A DNA stretch of 64,000 nucleotides from Cocos nucifera (lineage: Eukaryota > Streptophyta > Magnoliopsida > Arecales > Arecaceae). Position numbers and translations under genes: made by a program. How positions within the stretch are numbered: the first letter of the stretch is position 1; each line of letters begins with the position of its first letter. Shown here in pieces: positions 46,401 through 58,924 of this stretch. The notes beneath the pieces are model-generated. The model saw only the letters and a program-made list of their open reading frames with translations. It was not told the DNA's origin and searched no databases. The stretch covers positions 868,001 to 932,000 of the forward strand of contig QRFJ01000008.1 of the NCBI GenBank assembly GCA_006176705.1. The letters are read 5' to 3'.

Positions 46401-49400
46401 CTCAAAGAAGGAAACCATAGACAAAGAAATATGGATTCTCAAAAATCATAAAGCATGTGTCTCTTAGGTTCATATGATAATAAATTCCAATTACAGAATA
46501 CTCCCAAGACAAAACAATGAACAAATGGCTTTAGTCTATATTCAATTCTAAATATATAGGGTGTTAGTTAAAAACTAAGTACCATGACTTTCAATAAACA
46601 AAGGATTTTTTATGCCTGAGGGAATCAACCAATAATAAGAAGCAAAATTTTCAAGCTTGAATATCAGATACATTGACAATAAAGTAAAAAATATTTTTGC
46701 AAAGAATTGATCCACATATAAATGCCCTAGCCCAGAGATATGGCAAAAAATGAATGAAACAGCTCACTTTACCTCATCAACCTGTGCCTTTATTTTAGAA
46801 GCACTATCTTTCTTCAACTGTTTTGTCCTCTTCATCCTTACTTCTTCTGCAGTTCATAATGAAAAAGTATACATTGTTCTATCTGATAGGACAGCATGCA
46901 AATACAGTTGTTCCGGTGGTATAAAAGAAAATAAACAGGGGACTCATAAAATCAATTCCAAAAAACAGTAATGAAGAGCAAAAAAATTAAAAAACAACAA
47001 CACCTTGATCACTTGCTGCTAAAGCATGGCAGTACTTGACAAAAATGATAAGGGGCATGTCTAAAAGGTAAATTTTAAACCATTAATCTGAGCGGCAATA
47101 TGTGATAAGCATAAAAACAATGTTCTCCAATAGGGATAAGTTGCCTCTGTATGCCAAGCATACCAGATATAGAACAAACATTATACAAGATAATGAAGCT
47201 ACACAGCCTTAAAGACAAATTTTACCATGGTTGTGTGCAATTGTGGATGGAAATTTAGCACATCAGCAGGGCCACCACTTTTCAAAAGAAGCATGGCAAT
47301 TCCAAAAATGTTATCTAATGTCTAGACTGTCTTTGAACAACGTAGTGAAATTGCTAGTGGGAAAGATAAATATAAGCAAAGCAGAAGGAAGCACAAGCAT
47401 GGAGATTTATGTGCGAACCTTTCGCAGCATTTATTTGACTAAGAAGGTATTCCCTTTCCTGTGGATCATGTAGTAACTGCTGGGCTTTTGCCAATGCTAT
47501 TGGAAGAAAAAAAACATAAATAACACTTTAAAGCAATATAAATGAAAAGGAACTGAACAGAAGTGGCCAAGAAAAGCCCTTTTCAAACAATATTGGGAGA
47601 GAAAAATAACACATTAGCCATCACATATTTGCATGTTACAAAGTCATATAATTTGGAGCAAGATCTTGTCTGACCAAGAAAGCCGAAAAATACAGATATT
47701 GTAGCCACAGATTTCTAATGCTTTCATTAAAACGCACCAAACTTCAGTGGCAGCAGAAGAAATGATTGCATGCCTCATGCTTTTGAAAGAAAAAATGAAC
47801 ATGCTTCATGCAAAATGCCATCAATATATGATAGAGATTTATTATGCTTTTCAGTTTACTCAATCAACAGTTAACCACAAATATGAAGGTAGATGAAGAA
47901 AGCATCTAGTAGTAGACCAGTAGATGGTAAGTTACCATTGATTGAGGCAAATATGGATGTGCTTAGCAATTGTTCATAACAAGTAAAATTGGCGGAAAGA
48001 AGAAGCATCTCTGGGAACAGATCCACAAACTGATGGTTGTTTGTGAATTTCTATAAACACACAATCACAAAACATGATTATATGCAAGGTTTTAAAAAGT
48101 GGCCACCGTATGATAGCAGCTGGGGCACCATGTAATACAAAGGTTGTATGTGGGTGCATATGCGGGCAATACATGCAGTCTGTACTTCCAGAAAAAAAAT
48201 AAAATACTTTACACTTATTCAAGAACCTATTTCAGAAGAAACTAACATGTTAAGCCAAAGAAGTAACATGCCCTGATGAACCATGATAATATCAAGCGCC
48301 AAAACAATGAAGAAATCAACCTATTACCGAATGATGAAAATCCAAATAAAAGCCCCAAAGATGCATGGCTTATAACCAAGTTTAGAGTACTTATATAATA
48401 AACAAAGCATATAGTATATAACTTACTAATGTTCAAAAAGACACTTTAAAGTCAAAGTTGAAGTGACTCATCATAAACATGATTGATCATCATCAAAGCC
48501 CATAAATACTTGCATGGCATGTGCATGATGCCTTGACCAGTTGAACTATGCGGGTATCTAGCAGCGCATTGTGCCATGTGATCGCCAGAACAATCAGGAT
48601 ATGCATGAATACATGCGGCTGCATGAACTTTACCAAAAATAGCTTAGGACCTGCTTTTTTATAATGCTCGTGTTTTAGGTTTGCTGACCAGTAAGGATTT
48701 CCAGAACAGGTCCAAGCGAATCGACCAAGCATACAATTTTATAAGACTCATAATTTCAGGTTCTGCATAGATCAATCTGACAAACAGTCCTTAACAGGAA
48801 AAAGGAATATTTACACCTTGTGACTTAGATATCATGTTGGCAGGACATAAAGAGAAGATGAGAAGGTGGATGGTGAATATGGGTTTGGAGATAGGAACAC
48901 TGTGGATAATTCAATATTTTAGTTCCTACGGATCTATTATCTAGCCATGGCTAATAATTCTTCTAAAAATCTGCTCACTCTATTGAGTGGGTTGAATGCA
49001 TAAAAAAATTTATTTTTCTTCATAAGAAAAGAGAGATAACATGCAAAGTTTCTAAGGTGATATATGGAGAACAGCTAGCCACATCATATAAACTAGTAGA
49101 TAGAAATGCATATGTTTGGATCAAAAGGGAGAGGGATGAAACTATAAAATGATCCAGCATAAGACAGAGAAATAAAATAAAAAGGGAAAATGTATTATTT
49201 ATTAGCAAATAAATGTTGAAACAAGGGAATAGAGTTGACAACTGAAACATGAATTTTATCTATATAAGACGTGAAGTAGCAAGGAGATCAAGAAGACTCA
49301 AAGCTAGCTCACTCTGCAAATAAAAGGGTAGAAGACTATAAAAGAGGGCAAAAGGCAAGCTGGAAAAAGAGGAAGACAGAACGAAACCAAAGGAAGAGCT

Positions 49401-52400
49401 AGGGGTGTCTGACTAGATGCAGTTATTTAGTTCATTCCATGCACTTAAACACTAATTTCTATGATTTTCTATGAATACACAACCCAATTAGTCAACAATT
49501 ATCATACTACACATCCCCATGCATTGTATTTGTTTCACTGAGAAGTGAGCAAAGTGTGTGATTTCGGGGGTGTCCATATTCTTCTCTTCAAGCGGTCATG
49601 TGACAAATTCACAACTTAAGTGAGTCCACTGAATTGGTACTTAAAACATTGACTATATCATAGGAATTACAAAGCTTATTTGAAAAATTGAATTGAAACA
49701 AATATTCAGTTGAAATAACATCCAAAGGCTGAGATAAAATCATGGAATCTAACTTCTAGAGTCATCTATTCCACACCAAATAAACATATGCACAGTAGTC
49801 CTATGAAAGCATGAGCAGGAAATAAAGCATATACAGAACAACACATCACATGATAGGAGCTTAAGAGGAATACTTTGATGTTAAGCTTTACACTAACACA
49901 ATTATCTAAAGGACAAACAACAGCAAAAACAGTGAACGGCCATAAGAAGGGGAAAATACTATGGAAAACAACAGGTTGAAGATGCAAATGGTTTGAAAAA
50001 AATATACAGAGGATGAAAGGGAGGAGAAAAGATTGACATGAATGCTTACCAATAAAGAAGATTACAGACATCAAACTTAATTGTTATCCAGTTGAAAAGA
50101 GACATACACAGATGGATGAGCCTCAAATTTCGCTCAAGATGTCATATCATAGAGTTTAAGTCTTATTATAGTTTAAGTCCTAATAAAGTAATCTTGGACA
50201 TAAGAAAAGTATATACTTCAAAACTGTAAGAAATTGCTCTAATATCTACAACGGACTCATATTTATGTTGCACTAAACCACCGAGCCTTACTTGTCCCAT
50301 GCCCGTTTCATAACCATTTAAGTGATGGATTTGGGCAACACCCACATCATAGGCTTACATTCACCTCACATATAATAAAGAAGTACATGGCTGTGTTACC
50401 TGGAAAGCTGAAGGAGGGGTGTGACCATGCTGGAGAGCTTGCTAACTCAAACTTTCTAAGCAAGACTGTCCAAATCTTAAGCATAAATATCTTTTCACAT
50501 CATCAAGAATGTTCTAGGCCAAAAGACAGGATTTGGGCAAGGATGATATTTTCATAAACAAGCACGAGTAGCTAAAACAAAAGCTTGAGTCATAAGTGAA
50601 TCATTCCAGTGGCCATTGATATCATAGTTGGCACGCATGCATTGACTGTCAAGCACCAAGGAGCATGCCTACACAGGAAAGCACCATATCAACATTTGAG
50701 AAGACGATTTTAATGGAGCAGATGGAAAAAGGGTGGGCATGATTAGGATAATGTCTGGGTCTGTTGATGAAGTTAGGGTTCAGACATGGGGCTGCCTAAG
50801 AATTGAAGTGGAAAGGAACCTTGGTCGGATCACATTCCATAATTCCCACTGGATTAAATGGAGGGAGTTATGTCAAGTTGCTAGGTAAAACTTGACATTT
50901 TCCAAAAGCATGTTGACAACCAATAAAGATGTCATGGATGAAGTCTAGAACCTTTGGCAAGATGTGCAACTGGCAATGAGCACAATCAAGGCATGAGAAA
51001 TCCATGAGCATAGGAAACAAGGTTCAATGTGAAGGGAAAAACCTAGACTATTAAGATCTCAGATTCACAAATTGATTGATTTAATTAGACATGACACAAG
51101 TGGTGGCACCAAGCAAAGTTCTAAATAAATGGGGCTTTGGACACAAGTTGCATGGCAATGACCGGATACCAAGAAGTTAGAAAACTTGCTTAGCAAGAGG
51201 ACCCATACCGAAATGTACTAGTTTCCAATATAAAGCAATTTCTAAGCCTTCTAAAACCTTTTTTTTTTTTTTTTTAAGGAAAACAACTTATAATTCTTCA
51301 GATAAACCTACTACATGAGAAAACTAATAATACAGAATTTTGAATCAAAAGACTGAGTGATGATTTTCTTGTTACAAACTCTAGAAGCTTTGGCAATAAG
51401 AATTTCACCTTATCAAAACGATTACTACTGATTTTTGATTCATAACAATTCTCGTTTATTGTCATACCATCAAGAAACTAGGGAAAAAGATTATTAACCA
51501 AGGGAGGGATGAAACAACACATCACTAAACACAACAAAGACAAAACTATGTTTCAATTCAATCCACCATCCAATATAGAAGAAGCATATTTAATTTGAAG
51601 CACCTGCAAAAGCCTCCTTTGCTTGTGGATGCTTGCACTTGTCAGGGTGAACCAGCAAGGATAACTACAAAGTTAAGCAAACTTAGAAAAGATCAGACAT
51701 CAAAAGGATTCCATATAATAGATAAAGAGAGGCGATCTGTTTATCAAATTCAAATATGTAATTTTACCTTTCGATATTGCTTCTTCACATCATCCATTGA
51801 TGAATCAAAAGGTAACTTTAGATGCTCAAAAGGATTTAACTTGAAACATGAAAGAATCCTAAGGAGCATAATCATTGTTCATTTCAAAAAAAAAAAAAAA
51901 AAGACACAACAGCAAGATAAAATCATAATAATTAAACATTCACAAGACAAGACAACACTTTAGAGTTGTGCCATCTTGATGGCATAAGGTGATTGTCAGA
52001 AAGCAAAAACATTGGGTGAGATGTATTGGAAGATTGAGATTCTAGAAATCATGAATCTCTGTCTGGTCTGTTAGTTCACTAGATTAGTTTGCACCAAGTT
52101 ATTCAATATGAACTCACAGATTATCTGCAAAGTGCATATTGTATTTGGGCCTAGTTGCAAAATTATCGAGGCAAAGTGTAAAAGATTATGCACAGATGGT
52201 CATATGTGTAAAAGATCATCTGTAACCCCTGTACCATCTGGCTTACATATTACATACATATTATTTATAAGCTGAATTAACCAAAGACTAGAATGGATGA
52301 TATATTAAACATATAAAACTTAAAAATTAGAGCATGATTTACTCTATGCACCCTTCCCCCCCCCCCCCCCCCCCCCCCCCCCCCGCCTTCCCTTTCCTCC

Positions 52401-53965
52401 TCCTCCTGCGCCCCCCCTTCCCTACAAAGGAGAGCATGGAAAAATCCAAAATTTCCTGTATGCCCAACCTAAATCAACATATATAAGGTCCATGGGCTGA
52501 CCATTTCCAGCCGTTCTTTCAAGGCTCCCAATTCATAAGTCAATTTTGAGTATGCCTATTTAAGGCATCTTATTTGGAGAATGTACACCGACAAAAAGTT
52601 TAAGTAGTTATTGGGAATCGAATGAGAATAAATGCTAAGAATCAGGAACTTAGGGTGTTCTCTGAGTTATTCAGCAGAAGGCAATTTTTCATCTTCTTAT
52701 TTCCAATTCTGTAGAAGACTTCACTTATGCTGCTTTTCTGAGGAGACTTTGCTTATGCTGCTTCTGAAGTAGCTGGGCTCTAGTTCTAGCACAGTTCATC
52801 CAAAAGTGATAGATTGCTTGGAACCACATCACTCTTAAAAAAGAACAGCCTGCATAATTTGGTTTTCCAGTCTCAAACAATGTGATGGAAATCTGGAAAT
52901 TTCAAGGCACAAATAAAAAAATAATTCTAAATTGGAGAATGTTTAAGTTACTATGAACAATAGTGGTTGCATGTCCTTTTGAAGTGGATACTATAATTTT
53001 TCAAGGCTTGCAGTTATTTGAGGTGTGACTGATTCTTTGTTGTTGGAGACAATTTTCTCTGATTACTCTTTAGACATTTTCCTAAAAGTTCTCTCTCTTC
53101 CAATCATCTTGGTATGGAAAGCTAACTTCTTTAATTATATTAATAAATCTCCAATTTTGTAGTGCATTCTCCTGTCCACTATCATCTTATGATTCCAGGA
53201 AAATCCAGGAAAAAAGAAAAAAGATGGCCAGCTACTGTATGCTACAGAAACGCCTACTTATATTCTCTTAATTTACAGGTTTTCTCGTCCTATTGTTTTG
53301 CTTTGCTCAATCTTGTGTTAGAGTAGTTTTTGACCCGTCTATCCTAAGACTTCACAAAATTCTCAAAGTTGTGTAAAGGAAATATAATTATTTAATCCAA
53401 TAATCAAACAGAAATCCAGACAAACATAAGGGGAAAGGAAAATCCTATCTCCTAGCAGATCAGACTCAACTCTCCCTATCAAACGGGTGAACAATCAAAG
53501 CATTCCCAGTCCACCATCCTTTCTTCCTCAGCTATCCTAACCTTTCGATCATCGGATTCTCAGTTTCTCCGACATACCAAATTATTTATTGAGAAAAAAA
53601 AATCAATCCGAAGATATAATTCTCAAATGATCGATGAAAACTTCAGGGTGACATCTTTCTTTCGAACCCTCACCGACTAAAATTCCCTCTATACTTCGTT
53701 AAAAATTTCCACTCGAAAAATTCAATACTAATTTCTTAGGAGTCATTACATGCCTACAATAACAGGGCATCAAACTCGAATCAAATAAGTATCGATTTTC
53801 GATTAAGCTAAACCAGTGGCAATTTAGAGAGAAAACAAGAAAGAACGAGGGAGAGAGAAGGGGGTGGGATTGAGACCTGATGACCTCATTGTCTCTCTCG
53901 ACTTCGCTGACCTCGGCGAGAAAGCTCTTGAGAAGCAGATCTTCCTCTGTCTCAGCGGTGGCCAT
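43467..53965 (-). CDS. DNAJC8: DnaJ (HSP40) protein, DNAJC8/SPF31-like, nine exons
   Basis: Exons on the minus strand: 53965-53877, 51858-51768, 51664-51604, 47496-47419, 46846-46773, 45144-45031, 44923-44816, 43697-43659 and 43553-43467. All introns are GT..AG and all phases agree, giving 741 bp and 246 residues. Translation starts MATAETEEDLLLKSF. The J domain covers about residues 38-100 with QYRKLSLLVHPDKCKHP; the HPD triad that stimulates Hsp70 is at 66-68. Then comes a long Lys/Glu/Arg-rich helical region with KSEEFQQQL, QEWRRRKMQMR and KREHEEQWEE. The end is WRDFMKTGKK..KGEIRPPKLKTEDPN..SYVQRPVKRG. Length and layout match animal DNAJC8/SPF31 (about 250 residues), a spliceosome-associated nuclear co-chaperone; that role in plants is by homology. 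Introns make up over 90 per cent of the gene; intron 3 is 4.1 kb. Confidence 0.92.
45470..45625 (-). mobile_element. SINE-like insertion in DnaJ intron 5
   Basis: On the minus strand GGTTCAAGTCC (45558-45548) matches an RNA polymerase III box B. It is followed downstream by a run of about 19 A (45530-45512) and then further unique sequence. Upstream, GTCATTGCTTGGTGCAAC resembles the 5' part of several plant tRNA-like repeats, but box A is poor. It lies between exons 5 and 6, in the same orientation as the gene. Confidence 0.45.
47497..51603 (-). other. Intron 3 of the DnaJ gene (4.1 kb)
   Basis: Donor GCAG|GTGCTT at 51604/51603 and acceptor TCCAATAG at 47497. No coding potential, conserved repeat or RNA gene was recognised inside. 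A T17 run lies at about 51260-51276. Confidence 0.75.
52356..52384. repeat. Poly-C tract of 29 bases in DnaJ intron 1
   Basis: Uninterrupted C run flanked by C/T-rich sequence to about 52425. Homopolymers of this kind are hard to sequence, so the length may be an assembly artefact. Confidence 0.85.
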
Positions 53966-54137
53966 TGGAATCGCGAGCTCGGGAGGGTTTTTTGCCGGGC
54001 GAAAGAAGCGAAACGGTTTGTACCAAAAAGAAATAAGAAATGAAACGGGTTCCAGAAAGGCCCGAAGGGGGGGTCTTAGAGTCGAGGATGATGAGAATCA
54101 AAAGAGAAGATAAAGTGGATAAATAAATAAAATCCAT

Positions 54138-54729
54138 ATTATTGTCATATTCTCTAAATTTCTCTTATCCTTCAATTTCCCATAAGATAGGCAGCTTGAG
54201 ACTTTAATAAAAGATAAATATTCTCTCACTGACATTTTGTCGAGGGGTTGATATATCGGACAACCTCCTAATTTTGTGTTAATTAAAATATTCTTTTGTA
54301 GATTATATTCTTTATGGTTATGCAAAATATCAAAAATGAATTCAAAAAATGATACAATGATGATTTGAGTGATGTAGGATTTATAGGGGCTGCGATCATA
54401 ATGATAATAATAGTACTTATTGATTTTTATCTTATCTAAATACAAATGCTGTGTTGCACCTATTGATCAAACAAATATATTTTTACAATGATATTACAAA
54501 TCAATGCGTTACTTAAAGAACTCATATAATCCCACTAATTTTCCATATGTTTCTTAACCATCCAATAAAAGATTAGTATATTAATGAAAAACAATTTTTT
54601 TTCATTGAAATAGTAAAAGCTAGCGAGCCATAGCTAACAATGAACTTTATTTTTATTCAAAATATTTAATAAACTTTACATAATAGTATTTTTTTAATAA
54701 TAAAAAATATATTAATTTTTTATCAAATG

Positions 54730-54734
<5 letters not shown>
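54138..54734. other. Upstream flank of the DnaJ gene, no gene seen
   Basis: AT-rich. The immediate minus-strand upstream region of the DnaJ start (53966-54130) is more GC-balanced and is presumably leader and promoter; no clear TATA box was found. Confidence 0.4.

Positions 54735-54813
<79 letters not shown>
54735..54813. repeat. Long (AT) microsatellite, about 39 units
   Basis: Perfect AT alternation over 79 bases. It lies just beside the MITE-like foldback sequence. Confidence 0.95.
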
Positions 54814-54818
<5 letters not shown>

Positions 54819-54835
54819 ATTATAATTAAGAGAAA

Positions 54836-55312
54836 TATTTTACGCACCGCACGCGAACGTGGTATAGAAAAAATACACCATGAAACCATGTAGCCACTAT
54901 TTTTTCAAACGCATTTAATGAATACAGTTTCATCTTTTGATTTGATTTGAATGATAAAAATATTTCTCCTCTTCTGAAAAAATTATGACATTCTATAGCT
55001 ATATTATAATATCTTATAATTATATTATAATTTTTTATATATAATATCATAATTTTTCTTCTAAAAGTTATTAAAAAAAAAAGGATATTTTCATCATTAA
55101 AAACTTCTATAAATTTTTAATGATAAAAATATACCTCCTTTTCTTATGACATTATCATATTTTTTTTAGAAGATAAAGAGTATGTTTGTAATTTAAAATT
55201 TTAAATCAAAAAATAAAACTATAAATATTAAATATATATTAAAAAATGATGACTATAAAATCTAATCACATTAGTTTTGAGCCCGTGTGTTATGCATAGA
55301 TTCTAAAATTAT
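54836..55312. mobile_element. MITE-like foldback element
   Basis: The left arm (54836-54995) and the reverse complement of the right arm (55150-55312) share, in order, an ACGCACRSACG/ATAACACACGGG-like end. Further shared parts are an AT-rich stretch, TTTTGATTTGA/TTTTGATTTAA, and TCTCCTCTTC/ACTCTTTATCTT-like sequence. No coding sequence. Borders and target duplication are not clear. Confidence 0.4.
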
Positions 55313-55319
55313 CTATTTT

Positions 55320-55780
55320 TTTTAAATTATTTATAAATAATTAAATAATGTTTATTCAAATTCTTAGCTATATATATAAATGGGGTTAATTATAATAATA
55401 TAATAATATCATATTTTAATAATATAATTTAATTTATATAAATAAAATTTAATATAATCTTTTAATAATTTAAAATTTAACTTTAATGCTTTCAAAATTG
55501 TTAGGTAGGAGAGTTTAGACACATGATATCGAAAAATTTGGTTGATAGCATTTATGGATGAGAAGTGATAGTATATATGAATAATTTTAAATACTAAAAA
55601 ATTTTTTCTCATTCATATATATATATATATATATATATTATAAATAAAATTATTTTTCTACATGTGCACAAAGAATTACTCTCTAACTAATAATTTTCAT
55701 TCGACGTGGTATAACGAACTCCCCGTATGATATCGGTGCTCCGTTTCGGCGTGTTTTTTTTCCCATCTTTCAAGAAAAAG
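55320..55780. other. AT-rich intergenic DNA
   Basis: No gene or domain; an (AT) run of about 25 bases lies at 55614-55640. Confidence 0.45.
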
Positions 55781-55789
55781 TCCGCATGA

Positions 55790-56330
55790 ATAAATTTTGG
55801 TTCCAGCCAGGCTTCCGGCAATTTCTGCTTTCAGACCTCCAGATTGGCGGTCCCTCCTCAAGAAGAGGCGAAACGCGTACAGCGTACGCAAACGAAGAGC
55901 AACGGAATGCTGGGCACGGTTCCCTCTACGAAAGGCAGCAGCATACAGGAGGAGCCAAGTGTTCCGGATCAAGATTTTCCCTACCGCCTACTATTCGGTC
56001 TCTCCCTCTCCCCTTCCTTCCCCCTCCCTCGCCATCGATCTCGAAATCCTCCGCTGGGCGACGGCATCCCGCCTGCTTTCCCTAGTCATCGGAGATCTTC
56101 GTCATCTATCAGGTGAAATCCCGATCCCATCGTTTACCACTTCTCTCCCCTCTTTCTTTCGATCCCAAGAACCTTCCGTCGATCGCAGAGTGCCCCATCC
56201 GAGTCCGTTGTTCAAGTCATCAAGCCGGTGTTCGAAGAGGCCCTACCCGTTTCCAACGTGAGTTCCCGACTTCCTCTCCGTTAATTTGTTGGTGTTTCAA
56301 TTTTACTTCTCCAACTTCGCAGGGTGGCAA
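55790..56330 (+). other. Orphan CT-rich 5'-exon-like segment
   Basis: An island of high GC in AT-rich surroundings. CT-rich runs (about 55998-56035), CATCGATCTCGAAATC and a plausible donor TCTATCAG|GTGAAATC at 56111/56112 resemble the 5' untranslated exon and first intron of a plant gene. Several overlapping frames are open (for example 55797-56261), but none has a recognisable domain. No downstream coding exon was found before the retrotransposon at 58925, so the gene may be broken, non-coding or absent. Confidence 0.35.
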
Positions 56331-58924
56331 TTTTATCCGAGCTACTGGTACCGATCCGAATGGGGTGGGTTTTACTTACCGATTGAAATCCAGGATAGGT
56401 ATAGGTTTTAAAAAGAATCTCCGATCCGAATCCAATATAATATAATTTTAATATATATTTTTATTTAAAATTATAATAATTCTATATTATTTATATGTTC
56501 GATCCAACTAATTTTTTTTATGTATTCAATTCGGTTTGACCTGCGTCTCTACTGAACCGACTCAACCTGAATCGGAGCAATTTTGGGTATAGAATTTTTA
56601 CTTACGGGATGGGCATGGGTATAGATTGACCTGACCCATATCCAACCTGTTGGGCGTTGTTTTCAGTCTATGAATGAGTAGGTGAAGAATTGTTAGAATG
56701 AAAGAATGCATGAGCGTGGTTATAGATGGAGGAGTCTGACAGTGAGATTTGGCTGTGTGGGTAAAGATTGGGATGCAAGAAGAGACCAAGCAGTCGAGTA
56801 TGGGTTGAAATCTATTGTTCTTGATCACAACCGAAGAGGTATCGGCGACAACAATTTTTTTGACGTCTGCGCCCTTAATTCCATAATTAATATTGTATTA
56901 TTTGATGTTGGTATCCATAGCCTTTATGCTTCAATTTCGCATCACTGCCTTTGTCTTTCTCCATTCATGCACAATTCTTTTTATTTTTGGTTCTTAATAT
57001 ATATTTCTTTAAGTATGGTTATATCTATATGGGGTTTCCACTGGTGATGATCTGGTTTTCATCAGCCTTAACAACCGTTATGTCTCTCCCATTTCTCTGA
57101 TGAATGTTCATGGTGCATGTGTGCACGCTTGCCGGTGTCATTCTCGCATATAAGGTCGCTTTTAAGCTTTTCTTGTTTTATGTCTTGTTACGATTGGGAG
57201 ATACTAGAGTTCCATTGGTTTCGAGTCAATTACTTTTAGCCTCAACATTTAAATTGCAATAGTCCTTGGAATATAAGCATGTATCAGCCAATGCCTAGAC
57301 AGTTCTTATTTAGAGGACGTGGGCTGTAAAATTGTTAACATTTTACACAAATTATTATGAGCTTGTATTAGAACATTTCATGGAAGCAATGATAATATCG
57401 TCATTGCAATAAACTAGAATGATGTAGCAGTGAACATGTGGAGGTGGAAGTAATGTGTGAGAAAGAAACTAATGTTATATGTAGCAGGCAACAGCTCACA
57501 TGACAAATAGAATAAGGATGGAAAAGAATAAACGCTGTAGTTCCTCAAGAGGTAGATTTTGTTCCAAATAGAATGGTGGGACCTTTTCATGTAAATCAAT
57601 TAGTTGGTGGGTCTGATTAGTACAAAAGGATATTACTCTAGTTTATAGAGTGACATAGTTGATTACTGCAAAATGTAAATAAGATTACCATGCAAGTGGT
57701 GCAGATCAAATCTAGAAACAGAACTGGGATAGTGGTATGTACATAAATTAAGGATACGAATATATAACTAGAAAGATTGAGTGGTGCTCTATGCATGTAA
57801 AAGAATTTATTACAGATAAATGCGGAATGAGGTAGACAACTAAATTGTGAGGTATTAGAACCAAAAAAAATATAAAAAAAAAGGAAGAGGATAAATTGTG
57901 AGGTATTAGAACAAAAAAAAAAAAAAGGTGACTTGTAAAAGATTTTTATGGCCCTTTTTGGTTCCAGCTTAGTTTTATTCACCTTTTTTGAATAGGTGGA
58001 TAAATTGCAAGTGAACATGGAGATGCAGAGCTGAATAATTCAGAGTGGAAGTATTCTTCCATTTCGGTCAAATATTTTTATCCAGGTTAAGGTGGAATAA
58101 GTACCTAAATGTGCTTTTAAGCTTTGTTTAAAATCCCAAAAGTATGCTTCCTTTAGCCTGTTTTATTCCAATTCTCAAAAGGTTACTTAGCTGAACAAAG
58201 CTGAATAAGTGGAGGCAGGTTTTATTAGGTTTGTTCTATATTATTCACAACCAAAGAGGGCATTTATGGAACCCAAAATAGAGCTTTATTTGTTGCTAAG
58301 ATAAACCTGTACCGCATATGGTGAATTTGTATTACCAAGTTAAAGAAAGGGTGGGAAAACAGACATGTTGAATAAGTAATATTATATCCAATTATTTATA
58401 TTTGTTGTGCAATAAAGATAAGTGATGATGTGGCTTGCCCTATATGTAATATGATTGCTGAAGTAAACGTCCTGTTGAAGGATGATGAGTTTCTTTGAAA
58501 TGGAGAAGATATATCCAAAAGCTTTTAAATTGTAATTCAATAACAGGTGCAGAGATGGAGAGGATTTATGCTCTATAATGAAAGGCGATGTTGAGTGTGC
58601 AGTAATGAGGAATCTTATTGTGTACCCATTGTAGGTTCTGAAAGATGAAGAAATGACAGACAGTTGTTTCAGATCGAGTAGAACTTTTGGTGTAGGAATT
58701 TATGGGAATTCAGGTTGCTTTGGTCAGCTAAATCTTTAAATAATCACTACAGCATATATTGAACATATTCTTCTTCCATAGCTGCTTTTTCCATGATTGA
58801 AATTCTATTGGAGTTCCTACACCAACCTCTATTCTAACTGCCTACCAAATTTGTTATAATATAGCATGCTTTATGCAGGGTCTCAACATGAAAATGGTAT
58901 TCAATTTTGTTTTTAATTTAGTGA
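56331..58924. other. Intergenic or intronic DNA, no recognisable gene
   Basis: 56331-56660 contains degenerate GATCCGAAT/GACCCATATCC-like words similar in style to 2320-2450. The open frame 56706-57047 has no recognisable homology. The rest is AT-rich, with a duplicated word ATAAATTGTGAGGTATTAGAA at about 57843 and 57891 beside A-runs. Confidence 0.4.

Noticed and set aside
48520..48550. tRNA-like box A on the minus strand (TAGTTCAACTGG)
   Set aside because: No matching box B at the right distance and no cloverleaf, so neither a tRNA gene nor a SINE can be supported.
53699..53876. C-terminal part of the open frame that contains DnaJ exon 1
   Set aside because: This is read-through into intron 1. 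The donor at 53877/53876 joins in phase to exon 2, which restores the conserved protein.
55797..56261. 154-residue Ser/Pro/Arg-rich open frame
   Set aside because: Three frames are open in this CT-rich segment and none matches a domain I recognise; treated as a possible untranslated exon instead.
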